This document shows, in pieces, positions 1 through 6,918 of a stretch of 20,668 nucleotides of DNA. Below the pieces are notes generated by a model, which saw only the letters and a program-made list of their open reading frames with translations, did not search any database and was not told the origin of the DNA. The first letter of the stretch is position 1. The number at the start of each line of letters is the position of its first letter. Location of the stretch: positions 1 to 20,668 of the forward strand of contig CALEAW010000075.1 in the NCBI GenBank assembly GCA_937943605.1, written 5' to 3'. This DNA is from an uncultured Sutterella sp. Lineage in GTDB: Bacteria > Pseudomonadota > Gammaproteobacteria > Burkholderiales > Burkholderiaceae_F. Made by a program: the position numbers and the translations under genes.

Positions 1-37
1 ACCTTCCTACGCGCCTCATAGTGCTTGAGTGCAACTT

Positions 38-391
38 TTATGGGAAGTTAAGGTCACCCCAAATCCCTTTCTTGGGCGGGAATGCGTTCGAGCCTTCAGG
101 CCCAAACATGACGTTGCGAGTAATTTTGATGCGAGCAAGATGAGGATCGGCCTTGCCTTCATTAAATTCAGTACAAGCGAGTTCACAACGATGGCATGCA
201 ACGCACAAGTTAGGGTCACAAATCAAGATGCCTTTAGCAGACTCTAAAACGATGTAGGGTCTCACACCGCTTTTAGCTCGTGCTTGATTCATCATGCCGA
301 CAGCTGCCATCACTGACGTCGCCTTGAGGAATCCTCGACGTGTGAAGTCTTGTGGCAGGCTGAGCTTGGATAGGAAATCCTTAAGCTCCAT
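38..391 (-). CDS. YdhY-like Tat-exported 4Fe-4S ferredoxin, C-terminal half missing
   Basis: This is the start of a periplasmic electron-transfer ferredoxin. The ATG at 391 is preceded by AGGAG; the frame is open further upstream to 499 without a better site. A twin-arginine signal (TRRGFLKAT, Arg18-Arg19) is followed by one CxxCxxCxxxC cluster (Cys63, 66, 69, 73) and then RIKITRN and GDLNFP. From memory, this order closely matches E. coli YdhY, which continues with three further Cys clusters. Here a TAA at 38-40 ends the protein at 117 residues, about half the family length. In another frame the 37 bases beyond the stop read KSCTQAL, faintly like the expected next Cys motif, so a frameshift (real or from assembly at the edge) is likely. 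YdhY-type proteins serve molybdo- or tungsto-oxidoreductases, which fits the divergent moeA-like gene. Confidence 0.75.
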   Translation of the reverse strand: MELKDFLSKLSLPQDFTRRGFLKATSVMAAVGMMNQARAKSGVRPYIVLESAKGILICDPNLCVACHRCELACTEFNEGKADPHLARIKITRNVMFGPEGSNAFPPKKGIWGDLNFP

Positions 392-485
392 AGTATTTCT
401 CCTGATGCAATGGTCAATCAACTTCATCCTGGTCTTCTGAGCGTTGATGAAGTTAGTGATGCCGTTACCATCCAAAGCGAACGAC

Positions 486-509
486 AAAACGCTTTTCAAT
501 AAGCGTTTT
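486..509. repeat. 9-bp inverted repeat, terminator-like hairpin
   Basis: AAAACGCTT (486-494) and AAGCGTTTT (501-509) are perfect complements around a 6-base loop. On the minus strand the right arm ends in TTTT followed by G, so it could be a weak terminator or attenuator in the leader of the ferredoxin gene, about 95 bases before its ATG. It could equally be an operator. No gene on the plus strand ends here. Confidence 0.5.
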
Positions 510-584
510 AAAGTGGGGTAATCAGTGGTAACGACTGAAATATAGTTTTTTTTAAGAACGCATTGCGACAGAAAGAAAATCTAT

Positions 585-594
585 TTTGATCAAA
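585..594. promoter_or_regulatory. TTTGATCAAA palindrome upstream of moeA-like gene
   Basis: A perfect 10-base palindrome in the divergent intergenic region. It contains the TTGAT and ATCAA half-sites of an FNR box, but they overlap instead of being four bases apart, so it is not a canonical FNR site. It sits about 30 bases before the candidate -10 TATACT at 621-626, an activator-like distance. Confidence 0.25.
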
Positions 595-620
595 GGCATC
601 CTTTTGTACTAGTCTTTACA

Positions 621-644
621 TATACTTTAGATCTAGATCTAAAG
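621..644. promoter_or_regulatory. Candidate -10 and overlapping 20-bp perfect palindrome
   Basis: The palindrome CTTTAGATCTAGATCTAAAG (625-644) is perfect over 20 bases and lies in the gap between the divergent ferredoxin and moeA-like genes, 35 bases before the moeA-like start. TATACT at 621-626 fits a -10 hexamer (5 of 6) and would put the transcription start near 633, inside the palindrome; no good -35 is visible. An operator overlapping a promoter start is the simplest reading. It does not match the ModE or NarL sites I know. Confidence 0.5.
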
Positions 645-678
645 AAGTAGTTATCTTTACTCGTCCTAGGCGCTGTAT

Positions 679-1890
679 TTGAGTGATACTTTGATTCACT
701 CAGTTAAGAATGAACAACTTGATATGTCAAAAGCTTTTATTCTGAAGCATTTTGAGCCGATCGCTTTTTCGACCTCGCTCAATCGCAACGAGACTCGACC
801 CTTGCAGTGGGCTCATGGTGCCACCTTAGCCGAAGACGTCATTGCCCTTGTCGACATTCCACCCTACGACATGGCCACGCGAGACGGATGGGCAGTCAAT
901 TCAACGAATGGCGTTAATCGCATCATCGATACGGATAGGATTGTGAATGGCACCGTACCCACGCCGCTTTCGTCAGGACATGCCCGTTGGATAAATACGG
1001 GCGGCATGATTCCGTTAGGTTGCGACGCGATTATTCCGGCCAACGATCCTTCGGATATTGCTACAGCGAAGCTTGAGACCCACCCTGGCCAATTCATCCT
1101 GCGTCGTGGCGAAGAACGCCGTCATGGTGAAGTCATTCTGCGTCACGGCACGCGTTTGGGTGTGCGCGAATGTGCCTTATTAAGTGAAGCGTGTGTAGAT
1201 GAAGTAAAGCTTCGCGTGGCACCGCGTATTCTGATCATAAGTACAGGAAGTGAAATAGCGACCGCCGGTAAAAATCCTATCGCTTGTCGGCGTAACAGTA
1301 ATGCCGTTTACTTACAAACACTATTTGATGTCCTGAATATCGAACAAAGTCGCATCGTGCGCGTCGCTGACAATATTGATGCAATCGCGGATGCACTTTC
1401 TAAGCATGAAGGCATTGACTTGATTGTTAGTATCGGTGGAACCGGTCGAGGTTCACACGACCTCACACGTCAAGCTATTCTCGCCGCTGGCGGCACGCTC
1501 GACGATAAAGCATCCGAAGACGAAAAAAAGGCCCCACCCTTTATCATGGCTGAACTCGATGGCATACCTATCATTGGGCTCCCAGGCAACCCATTAGGTT
1601 CGGTCATGCTGACGCAACGAGTTTTACTCCCTATGCTAGCGCAGTTGTATGGCCTCGAGTTACCACACCAAGAAGAACTTTTGCTCCCTATAAGTGAAAC
1701 GCTCACCGTCGAAACCGAAGGTGAGCTTTGTGTCGCGATTGAACAAGAGGGACAAAAGACCGTTGCTCGCCCCGTTAGCAAAGGACGCGGCAACACGCGT
1801 ATTTTCGCGATCGATGCTGGCACCGTACATGTGGCGCCAGGTATGTTTCATGAGGGCGACATAGTCAAAGTCAAACGCTTTTTTAACTGA
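679..1890 (+). CDS. moeA: MoeA-like molybdopterin molybdenumtransferase, divergent
   Basis: MoeA inserts molybdate (or tungstate) into adenylylated molybdopterin in the cytoplasm. At 403 residues this is close to E. coli MoeA (411). Recognisable blocks are PPYDMATRDGWAV (usual form PxxxxSAMDGYA), RRGEERRHGEVILRHGTRL, an ISTGSEIATAG strand, the molybdopterin-binding region with SIGGTGRGSHDLT, and GIPIIGLPGNPLGSVM. Two deviations stand out: the SGGVSVGxxD motif is replaced by IGGTGRGSHD, and the PGKP motif before the LPGNP block is absent. That suggests a specialised paralogue, perhaps for another metal or client enzyme, rather than the housekeeping enzyme. The start is uncertain: TTG 679 gives this length, while ATG 724 (MSKAFILKHF) aligns well with the E. 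coli start; neither has a strong Shine-Dalgarno sequence. Its divergent neighbour is a molybdoenzyme-type ferredoxin. Confidence 0.85.
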   Translation: MSDTLIHSVKNEQLDMSKAFILKHFEPIAFSTSLNRNETRPLQWAHGATLAEDVIALVDIPPYDMATRDGWAVNSTNGVNRIIDTDRIVNGTVPTPLSSGHARWINTGGMIPLGCDAIIPANDPSDIATAKLETHPGQFILRRGEERRHGEVILRHGTRLGVRECALLSEACVDEVKLRVAPRILIISTGSEIATAGKNPIACRRNSNAVYLQTLFDVLNIEQSRIVRVADNIDAIADALSKHEGIDLIVSIGGTGRGSHDLTRQAILAAGGTLDDKASEDEKKAPPFIMAELDGIPIIGLPGNPLGSVMLTQRVLLPMLAQLYGLELPHQEELLLPISETLTVETEGELCVAIEQEGQKTVARPVSKGRGNTRIFAIDAGTVHVAPGMFHEGDIVKVKRFFN

Positions 1891-1929
1891 AATGTCCATC
1901 CAATGTAGCCAATCTAGATGGACATTTCA
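1888..1929. terminator. 13-bp hairpin between convergent genes
   Basis: TGAAATGTCCATC (1888-1900) pairs perfectly with GATGGACATTTCA (1917-1929) around a 16-base loop. It begins on the moeA-like stop codon and lies between two converging genes, the usual place for a bidirectional terminator. There is no T-run on either side, so it may instead protect 3' ends. Confidence 0.55.
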
Positions 1930-1954
1930 CAAGTGAATCGCCAGAAATGACGCT

Positions 1955-3184
1955 TTAACGAATGGCACTTCGTCCAGCAAGCCAAGCTGGCAACAATGCA
2001 CAGAAGGCGCCTGCAATGAGCGTGATGACCACCGTCATACCTTCATCGACCCCAGGACTCGGATGCATCACAATCCCTGTTTCGCGGCCCAATAAGATAG
2101 CTGCCCCTTCGGCAAACCCTGTCCCCAACACTAAGCCACCCACGGCACCAACCACGATCACGGTCATGATCAATAGCCAAATCAAGGTGGTTAAGTAGCG
2201 TCTTGGCGCACCTAGAACACGCAACTGTAAGAGTGATGGTCGACGGAGTTCCCCTAAAAGAACACCTGCAATGACTGTAGCGGTCAGCGCCGTAATGAGC
2301 GTCAATCGAGCCAAGAGCGTGATGGCCTCAGAGGCGTTACCTAATAAGCCATAAAGCGACACCAAGACTTCACCCGAAAAGACCCCCATCAAATTGACGG
2401 CTTCGCCTTGCTGCCCCGTCACTGTGCGTGTTGACTGCGACTGGCGTAAGCGATAAGCGTCCGCAATGCTGATGGGTTTCACAACCACCGCCGAGACCCC
2501 TGGCAAAAGCTTCATGTCTTCGTCAGACCATTCGCCTAATGTCAGGGTGTTTTGCTGCCACTTGGACTGTAAGGTCAACGAGTGCATCGACCAGAGCGCC
2601 TCAATGGGCACCATCACAGCGCGATCCCAAGGCGTACCCGTTGCCGGCATACGTCCTACAACCGTGAAATGTGCGTGCGAATGTTTGTGACCAGCGCCTG
2701 GTGTTCGGCCATGCATCGGCTCAATCTTGTCGCCAATCTTATAGTCGGTCTCAGCACCCACGACCGCTTCAAATAAGTTTGTAAAAGCTCGACCCTCTTC
2801 GGGCTTTAGGGTGCCACCAAAGGTGACCAAGGTCGAGGTCGTTCCCACAATGGGCGAAGCGTCGGCTCGGTCACCAAAAGCGACGGGAGCTGCCCACTTG
2901 ACGCCGTGTTTGTCGTCAAGCCCCTTCATGACTTCAAGCGGCACGAGCGTTTGCGGCTCATCACGCAAAAAGACGGTCGACAATAGAAGGGACGTTGAAC
3001 TCCCTTTAGCGCCAATCAATAAATCAAATCGGTCAGCCGCCGCTGCTGACGACTGTCTCAGCATTCGGTCGGTGAGCCCGGTCGCAATGGAGAGCGACAA
3101 CGAAAGCGCGAGCACCAAGGCGAGCCCCGCTAACACTGCAGCACTACGGCGCAGTTCAGCTTTTAAAAGCATGAAGACGTTCAT
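1955..3184 (-). CDS. FtsX/MacB-type ABC transporter permease with His-rich loop
   Basis: Inner-membrane subunit of an ABC system of the FtsX/MacB/LolC fold, 409 residues. One membrane helix lies near residues 15-37, a large periplasmic domain spans about 40-280, and three helices lie near 285-310, 328-355 and 380-403; this is the standard layout. The periplasmic domain holds a histidine cluster (His158, then GHKHSHAHF with His166, 168, 170 and 172) just before VVGRMPATGTPWDRAV, suggesting metal binding. The start codon overlaps the stop of the ATPase gene by one base, so the two are translationally coupled. Systems of this type do not import through a channel; they use mechanotransmission or lipid/lipoprotein extraction. 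From memory, similar permeases occur in zinc-linked clusters such as Vibrio zrg. Substrate unknown. Confidence 0.85.
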   Translation of the reverse strand: MNVFMLLKAELRRSAAVLAGLALVLALSLSLSIATGLTDRMLRQSSAAAADRFDLLIGAKGSSTSLLLSTVFLRDEPQTLVPLEVMKGLDDKHGVKWAAPVAFGDRADASPIVGTTSTLVTFGGTLKPEEGRAFTNLFEAVVGAETDYKIGDKIEPMHGRTPGAGHKHSHAHFTVVGRMPATGTPWDRAVMVPIEALWSMHSLTLQSKWQQNTLTLGEWSDEDMKLLPGVSAVVVKPISIADAYRLRQSQSTRTVTGQQGEAVNLMGVFSGEVLVSLYGLLGNASEAITLLARLTLITALTATVIAGVLLGELRRPSLLQLRVLGAPRRYLTTLIWLLIMTVIVVGAVGGLVLGTGFAEGAAILLGRETGIVMHPSPGVDEGMTVVITLIAGAFCALLPAWLAGRSAIR

Positions 3185-3867
3185 TATTCATCTTCTCCAT
3201 CAAAGAGTCGCCCGTTGCTAAGCGTAATCGTTTGATTAAAGTGCGATAACACACGTTCATCGTGGCTCACCAAAAGTAGCGTCGCCCCCAAACTACTCGC
3301 CGCTTCTTGCAGGACTTCAACTGCCTGATCGCCACGCACGGTATCTAGGCTTGCCGTCGGTTCATCAGCCAAAATGATCTTGGGCGACTGCATCAACACA
3401 CGCACGAGCGCCGTACGCTGCATTTCACCACGCGATAAACATTCGGCGCGGGTGCCAGGGCGCACACCCACGGCACTTAATTTGGCCACGGCGTCTTCGC
3501 GAAGTTCACGACAGATCGTGCTTTGATGAAACGTAAAAGGGAGCAACACGTTTTCAAGCGCCGTCAGACCGTCAAAAAGCCTAAAGTCTTGAAATAAAAA
3601 ACCAATGTGGCGTCCTCGCCAACGGTCTCGCTCGACTTCAGTCAATTGGTTAATGACCGTGTGTCCAACCTCAATCGTGCCCGTGGTTGGTAGCAAGATC
3701 CCAGAAATGAGTTTTAAAAACGTACTCTTGCCAGAGCCCGATGCACCTCTCACGCCCATAAAAGCGCCCTCTTCTAACTCAAAATGCGGCACATCGAAAA
3801 TCGTACGGGTACCCACGCCATCAAGGACATCGAGCCGAACCTCTTTAAGTCTCAAGATTGAAGCCAT
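3184..3867 (-). CDS. ABC transporter ATP-binding protein (LolD/MacB-like)
   Basis: Cytoplasmic ATPase partner of the overlapping FtsX-type permease; 227 residues, normal for LolD/FtsE-like subunits. Walker A is GASGSGKST (41-49), the Q-loop is Gln93 in FLFQD, Walker B is ILADEPTASLD (Asp168-Glu169) and the switch histidine is His202 in LLLVSHDE. The signature motif reads LSRGE (144-148) in place of LSGGQ, so the second glycine is arginine; the rest of the helix (MQRTALVRVL) is as expected. The ATG at 3867 lies two bases after the stop of the periplasmic-protein gene, so the three genes form one tight operon. Confidence 0.92.
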   Translation of the reverse strand: MASILRLKEVRLDVLDGVGTRTIFDVPHFELEEGAFMGVRGASGSGKSTFLKLISGILLPTTGTIEVGHTVINQLTEVERDRWRGRHIGFLFQDFRLFDGLTALENVLLPFTFHQSTICRELREDAVAKLSAVGVRPGTRAECLSRGEMQRTALVRVLMQSPKIILADEPTASLDTVRGDQAVEVLQEAASSLGATLLLVSHDERVLSHFNQTITLSNGRLFDGEDE

Positions 3868-3869
3868 CG

Positions 3870-4310
3870 TTAGACAATCCTGTAATCAGCGTCAACAATG
3901 CGAACCAGGCTCACAAAGCCTGTTTTTTCATCCGTTTCACTTCCAATTTGCAATTGCCCAGACACTTCAATCAAAGTGTTTGATTGCACGAAGTCTTTCC
4001 GTTTGGCTAAACGCACGAGGATGATGTCGTTTGGCCAGTCTTGGTCTGAAGAACAAAAGGGACAGAGGCTCACGGGCTCTTTGGTGAGCACCAAAAAGTC
4101 GGCTTCAGCCTTCAAGGGTGGCGCCATAAAGCCGCGGATACGAATTTTTTGACCAGCGAGCTTTTTTAAGGTGTCAGAAAAGGCGAGCCCTAACACCGAA
4201 GAGCTCGCATACATATCTTCAAAAGTAATGGACGGCGTTTCGGCGCGTGCATTGAGGCTTGTGCCAAGTAACGCGGTACCGATCGAAATAAGAAGCGTGC
4301 GTCGTTTCAT
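3870..4310 (-). CDS. Small periplasmic protein with CPFC motif (DUF3299-like)
   Basis: 146 residues beginning with a signal peptide (MKRRTLLISIGTALLG, cleavage probably after NARA, near residue 23), so exported. The mature part has an OB-fold-like pattern of strands: KIRIRGFMAPPLKAEADFLVLT, then SLCPFCSSDQDWPNDIILVRL, then IEVSGQLQIG. The arrangement resembles DUF3299-type proteins, with a Cys-Pro-Phe-Cys pair that could bind metal or be redox active. It is the first gene of an operon with the ABC ATPase and FtsX-type permease, and a terminator separates it from the phosphatase gene upstream. No clear Shine-Dalgarno sequence precedes the ATG. A role as periplasmic partner of the ABC pair, possibly for a metal, is inferred from context. 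Confidence 0.7.
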   Translation of the reverse strand: MKRRTLLISIGTALLGTSLNARAETPSITFEDMYASSSVLGLAFSDTLKKLAGQKIRIRGFMAPPLKAEADFLVLTKEPVSLCPFCSSDQDWPNDIILVRLAKRKDFVQSNTLIEVSGQLQIGSETDEKTGFVSLVRIVDADYRIV

Positions 4311-4338
4311 GGTCTGTCGTCTTATGAAAAGTCAAAGT

Positions 4339-4378
4339 AAAAACGGAGGGTTCGTCGCCTTAGGGACGTCCCTCCGTC
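4339..4378 (-). terminator. Rho-independent terminator after alkaline phosphatase
   Basis: Read on the minus strand, ACGGAGGG (complement of 4370-4377) pairs with CCCTCCGT (complement of 4343-4350), followed directly by TTTT (A-run at 4339-4343). The hairpin begins 22 bases after the phosphatase stop codon and separates it from the ABC operon. Confidence 0.8.
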
Positions 4379-4399
4379 AGATGTCACTCGTCAGTCAGC

Positions 4400-6151
4400 T
4401 TATTTACCAAGCGCGAGCGCTTCAGCCATGACGCGGAAGACTTCCGTGGAATTCATAAAGCCACGGATCTTGTCAGCATTGGGCCCCTGAGCCGTTACGA
4501 CCAGATCGTCCACCGTGTGAACACCTTGGCTTTCGTTACGCGGGAGATTCCCTTCAACGAAGTGAGCGCCTTCAACATCCTTATACTGGGCGTTGGCCAC
4601 GTAGTGACCCTTTTCATCCTTGACGGCCGGCGTGAAGGTGGCGTCAGGGAAGCTACGATAGGTTTCGTAGTAGTCAGGATGTGCACCAAAGAAGACGGCC
4701 AAGCGCTTAGAGGGCTGGAAGTCATCCGGGAAGCCGTCCTTATCCTTGTCTTCGTAGTTGGGGTAGCCAGCATCGGCATAAACACCGACCTTTTCGCGCA
4801 TATCTTTGCCCGGCTTATTGTCGTCCACGGTACCCGCCACAGAGATCGAGTGAGTATGGTCACCCGTCACAATCAAGAGCGTGTCTGGATTCTTTTCGCA
4901 GTAAGCCTTGGCGCGTTCAACCACCTTATCGAAGGCAATCGTGTCAGCCACGGAGCGCGTCCAGTCAAGCGGATGAGAGTACTTGTCAACAAGACCGGCT
5001 TCGAGCATCAAGAAGAAGCCCTTGTCGTTCTTTTCAAGCACCTTGACGGCCGCATCAAAGGATTCGGTAAGGTCAGGCTGATTCGGGAACTTCTTGACGG
5101 TGTTACCCTTCCACTGATGGCGGTCAATCCAGCCGTCCATGTTACCCGTATGGAATAAGCCTAAGAGGCGGTCAGGCGTTTCGCCCGTCACAACCTGATT
5201 CAAGGCCGTACGGTCAGTGACTAAGTGGTAGCCCGCTTCACTAAACTTTTCGATGTAGTTAACGCTATCTTTGCGCTTAGAGCCCGGGGTTTCTTTCGGC
5301 AAGAAGTAAGCGGAACCGCCACCCAACATCACTTCAGGCTTCACGTTGTAGAACATGCCTACGATATCGGCCTTGTCATTACGACGACGCGTATGAGAGA
5401 CCACCGAAGCAGGCGTTGCGTCTTCGATTTCGGCGTCACTCACCACACCCACGGCCATGTCGGTCTTACGACGGATGATTTCAGCAATCGTTTCTTGCTT
5501 CGGATCGTCCTGGCTTGCCTTCGTACGGTCAGCATAGACACCAAGCGCGTTGACGCTCGACTTGTGACCCGTCATATAAGCAGAAGCCGTATTAGCACTG
5601 TCAGCAGCAATCGTATCGACAGAGCTCGTACCGAGCAAAGCCATGTGCGGCATATCGTCCATGGCCAACGGGGCGTTATACATGCCGTTTGTCACCCCCT
5701 TCGAAAGAATACGGGCGGCAGTACGGTGACCCACAGACAAACCGTCAGCAATCAAAAGAATCACGTTCTTTGCGACCGGCTTTTCGGGCGTGCCATAAAT
5801 ATCCCAATGCGCAGTCTGTTCGCCTTCAGCGCTCTTCACCGTCACGGTATAGCGGCCAGGCTTTTTAATTTCAACGTCACGCACCACCAACGCAGAACCA
5901 TGGACGCCGTCTTCTTTTTCAACCCAAACTTCCTTGCCCGAGAGCGTCTTGGTGTAATCTTCGCCATTAATTTGCACCGTGACATCCTTACGAGCCATGG
6001 TGCTATCCAATTCGACCTTGAAGTCAAAACGCGCATTGGTCATAAAGCGCGCCTGGTCCACTGGATAAATCTGAGCTGCACCCGCCTGAGCGGCACAAAG
6101 AAGAGACAGCATCGCTGCAGAAACGGCAGCGGTCGTAGCTTTGAGTTTCAC
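4400..6151 (-). CDS. phoA: Periplasmic alkaline phosphatase
   Basis: Hydrolyses phosphate monoesters in the periplasm. A GTG start at 6151 is chosen because AGGA lies 8 bases before it and a clean signal peptide follows (KLKATTAAVSAAMLSLL, cleavage near AGA-AQ at 25); an upstream in-frame ATG at 6244 would bury the signal and overlap the promoter. That gives 583 residues. After a roughly 90-residue N-terminal beta-rich domain (about 30-120) comes the catalytic domain: NVILLIADG (metal ligand Asp136), AADSANTASAYMTG with nucleophile Ser185, EDATPAS as in E. coli PhoA, FFLMLEAGLVDKYSHP and TGDHTHS metal ligands. A DKDKDGFPDD stretch resembles a calcium-binding loop. It is longer than E. coli PhoA because of the N-terminal domain. 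A Pho-box array upstream indicates phosphate-starvation control. Terminators flank it, so it is probably monocistronic. Confidence 0.93.
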   Translation of the reverse strand: MKLKATTAAVSAAMLSLLCAAQAGAAQIYPVDQARFMTNARFDFKVELDSTMARKDVTVQINGEDYTKTLSGKEVWVEKEDGVHGSALVVRDVEIKKPGRYTVTVKSAEGEQTAHWDIYGTPEKPVAKNVILLIADGLSVGHRTAARILSKGVTNGMYNAPLAMDDMPHMALLGTSSVDTIAADSANTASAYMTGHKSSVNALGVYADRTKASQDDPKQETIAEIIRRKTDMAVGVVSDAEIEDATPASVVSHTRRRNDKADIVGMFYNVKPEVMLGGGSAYFLPKETPGSKRKDSVNYIEKFSEAGYHLVTDRTALNQVVTGETPDRLLGLFHTGNMDGWIDRHQWKGNTVKKFPNQPDLTESFDAAVKVLEKNDKGFFLMLEAGLVDKYSHPLDWTRSVADTIAFDKVVERAKAYCEKNPDTLLIVTGDHTHSISVAGTVDDNKPGKDMREKVGVYADAGYPNYEDKDKDGFPDDFQPSKRLAVFFGAHPDYYETYRSFPDATFTPAVKDEKGHYVANAQYKDVEGAHFVEGNLPRNESQGVHTVDDLVVTAQGPNADKIRGFMNSTEVFRVMAEALALGK

Positions 6152-6210
6152 TTGATCATTCCTATAACAATACGTTCGCCTTTCGATACATCTCCTCGAA
6201 AGGTGGCTAA

Positions 6211-6266
6211 AGTCTAGAAACTGTCTGTGAAAGATTCGTGTCACCTAAGTGAATTTTGAGTGTCAA
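6211..6266 (-). promoter_or_regulatory. Pho-box array and -10 of the alkaline phosphatase promoter
   Basis: In the direction of the phosphatase gene there are four 7-mers, each separated by 4 bases: TTGACAC (6266-6260), AATTCAC (6255-6249), GTGACAC (6244-6238) and CTTTCAC (6233-6227). The exact 11-base period and the TnnCAC core match PhoB Pho-box half-sites (consensus about CTGTCAT/C); CTTTCAC fits fully, the others have one or more mismatches. Ten bases beyond the last repeat is TAGACT (6216-6211), a fair -10 hexamer at the distance typical of PhoB-activated promoters. The start of transcription would be near 6204. Confidence 0.65.
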
Positions 6267-6306
6267 ATCGGGCGTTTTTAAGTGCTACGACACATCAAAA
6301 TGTCAT

Positions 6307-6345
6307 AAAAAAAACACCTCGCGTCCTGTCGACCTACGAGGTGTT
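6307..6345 (-). terminator. Rho-independent terminator after IHF-like gene
   Basis: Read on the minus strand, AACACCTCG (complement of 6337-6345) pairs perfectly with CGAGGTGTT (complement of 6313-6321) and is followed by a run of T (A-run 6307-6314). It begins 20 bases after the IHF-like stop codon. Confidence 0.9.
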
Positions 6346-6365
6346 CTTGTTGCATTAAGGGTTTT

Positions 6366-6692
6366 TTACTTGAGATGGCGCGTGAAGTCGATTTCTTCAC
6401 GAAGTTCTTTACCCGCACGGAACGCCACCACATAGCGCTCTTCGGCATAAACATATTCGCCCGTACGCGGATTGCGGCGCTGACCGCCTTCGCGATGACG
6501 GGTCGTAAACGAGCCAAAACCACGAATTTCAATACGCTTACCCTCGACGAGCGCATCCTGCATGGCATGCATCACCGAGCGATACACTTCGCGCGTGAGC
6601 GTCGGTGGCATACCTGGACACAATTCGACTAATTCTTCGGCAATATCTGCACCGTTGATGACGATCGGCTTTTTCTTTTCTTCTTCAGTCAT
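6366..6692 (-). CDS. ihfB: HU/IHF-family DNA-binding protein, IHF beta-like
   Basis: Small nucleoid protein that bends DNA; 108 residues. The C-terminal two thirds carry the family signature: GKRIEIRGFGSFTTRHREGGQRRNPRTGEYV, then YVVAFRAGKELRE. RIEIRGFGSF and RNPRTG with intercalating proline are closest to the IHF beta subunit rather than IHF alpha or HU. The N-terminal extension (MTEEEKKKPIVING) is about 10 residues longer and more charged than in E. coli IHF beta. In many proteobacteria ihfB follows rpsA; here it stands alone, with its own terminator, and no Shine-Dalgarno sequence is evident before the ATG. It could form a heterodimer with an IHF alpha encoded elsewhere, or act as a homodimer. 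Confidence 0.85.
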   Translation of the reverse strand: MTEEEKKKPIVINGADIAEELVELCPGMPPTLTREVYRSVMHAMQDALVEGKRIEIRGFGSFTTRHREGGQRRNPRTGEYVYAEERYVVAFRAGKELREEIDFTRHLK

Positions 6693-6879
6693 TCGTTTGT
6701 GACCCGTTCGTGGGGACGTTATTTATGGATTGCCACGTATGATACCTGAACAAAGCGCACTGCGCGAAACGAAGATGAGGCATCACACCAAAAACACCCG
6801 TTCTTCGTCGAGGATCCCGTTGCACTCTGCCCTCAAGCGCATACTCTCATGTTAGCAAGACGCTATTTTTAAACAAAAT

Positions 6880-6908
6880 TTGGCATTTTTCGTTTGACAT
6901 GCTAGAAT
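6880..6908 (+). promoter_or_regulatory. Sigma-70 promoter of the tRNA gene
   Basis: TTGGCA (6880-6885) and TAGAAT (6903-6908) are separated by exactly 17 bases, each one mismatch from consensus. Predicted transcription start is near 6915, only about 4 bases before the tRNA. Confidence 0.75.
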
Positions 6909-6918
6909 GCTTCTTCTC

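Noticed and set aside
585..594. FNR box
   Set aside because: The half-sites TTGAT and ATCAA overlap instead of having a 4-base spacer, so I list it only as a palindrome.
4517..5158. 213-codon plus-strand open frame
   Set aside because: Also antisense to the alkaline phosphatase, with no supporting signal.
5225..6217. 330-codon open frame on the plus strand
   Set aside because: It is antisense to the alkaline phosphatase, whose motifs are unmistakable; the antisense product is rich in His/Arg/Thr and has no recognisable domain.
6152..6244. Upstream ATG start for the alkaline phosphatase at 6244
   Set aside because: It would put 31 charged residues before the signal peptide and start upstream of the predicted transcription start; GTG 6151 has a good ribosome site.
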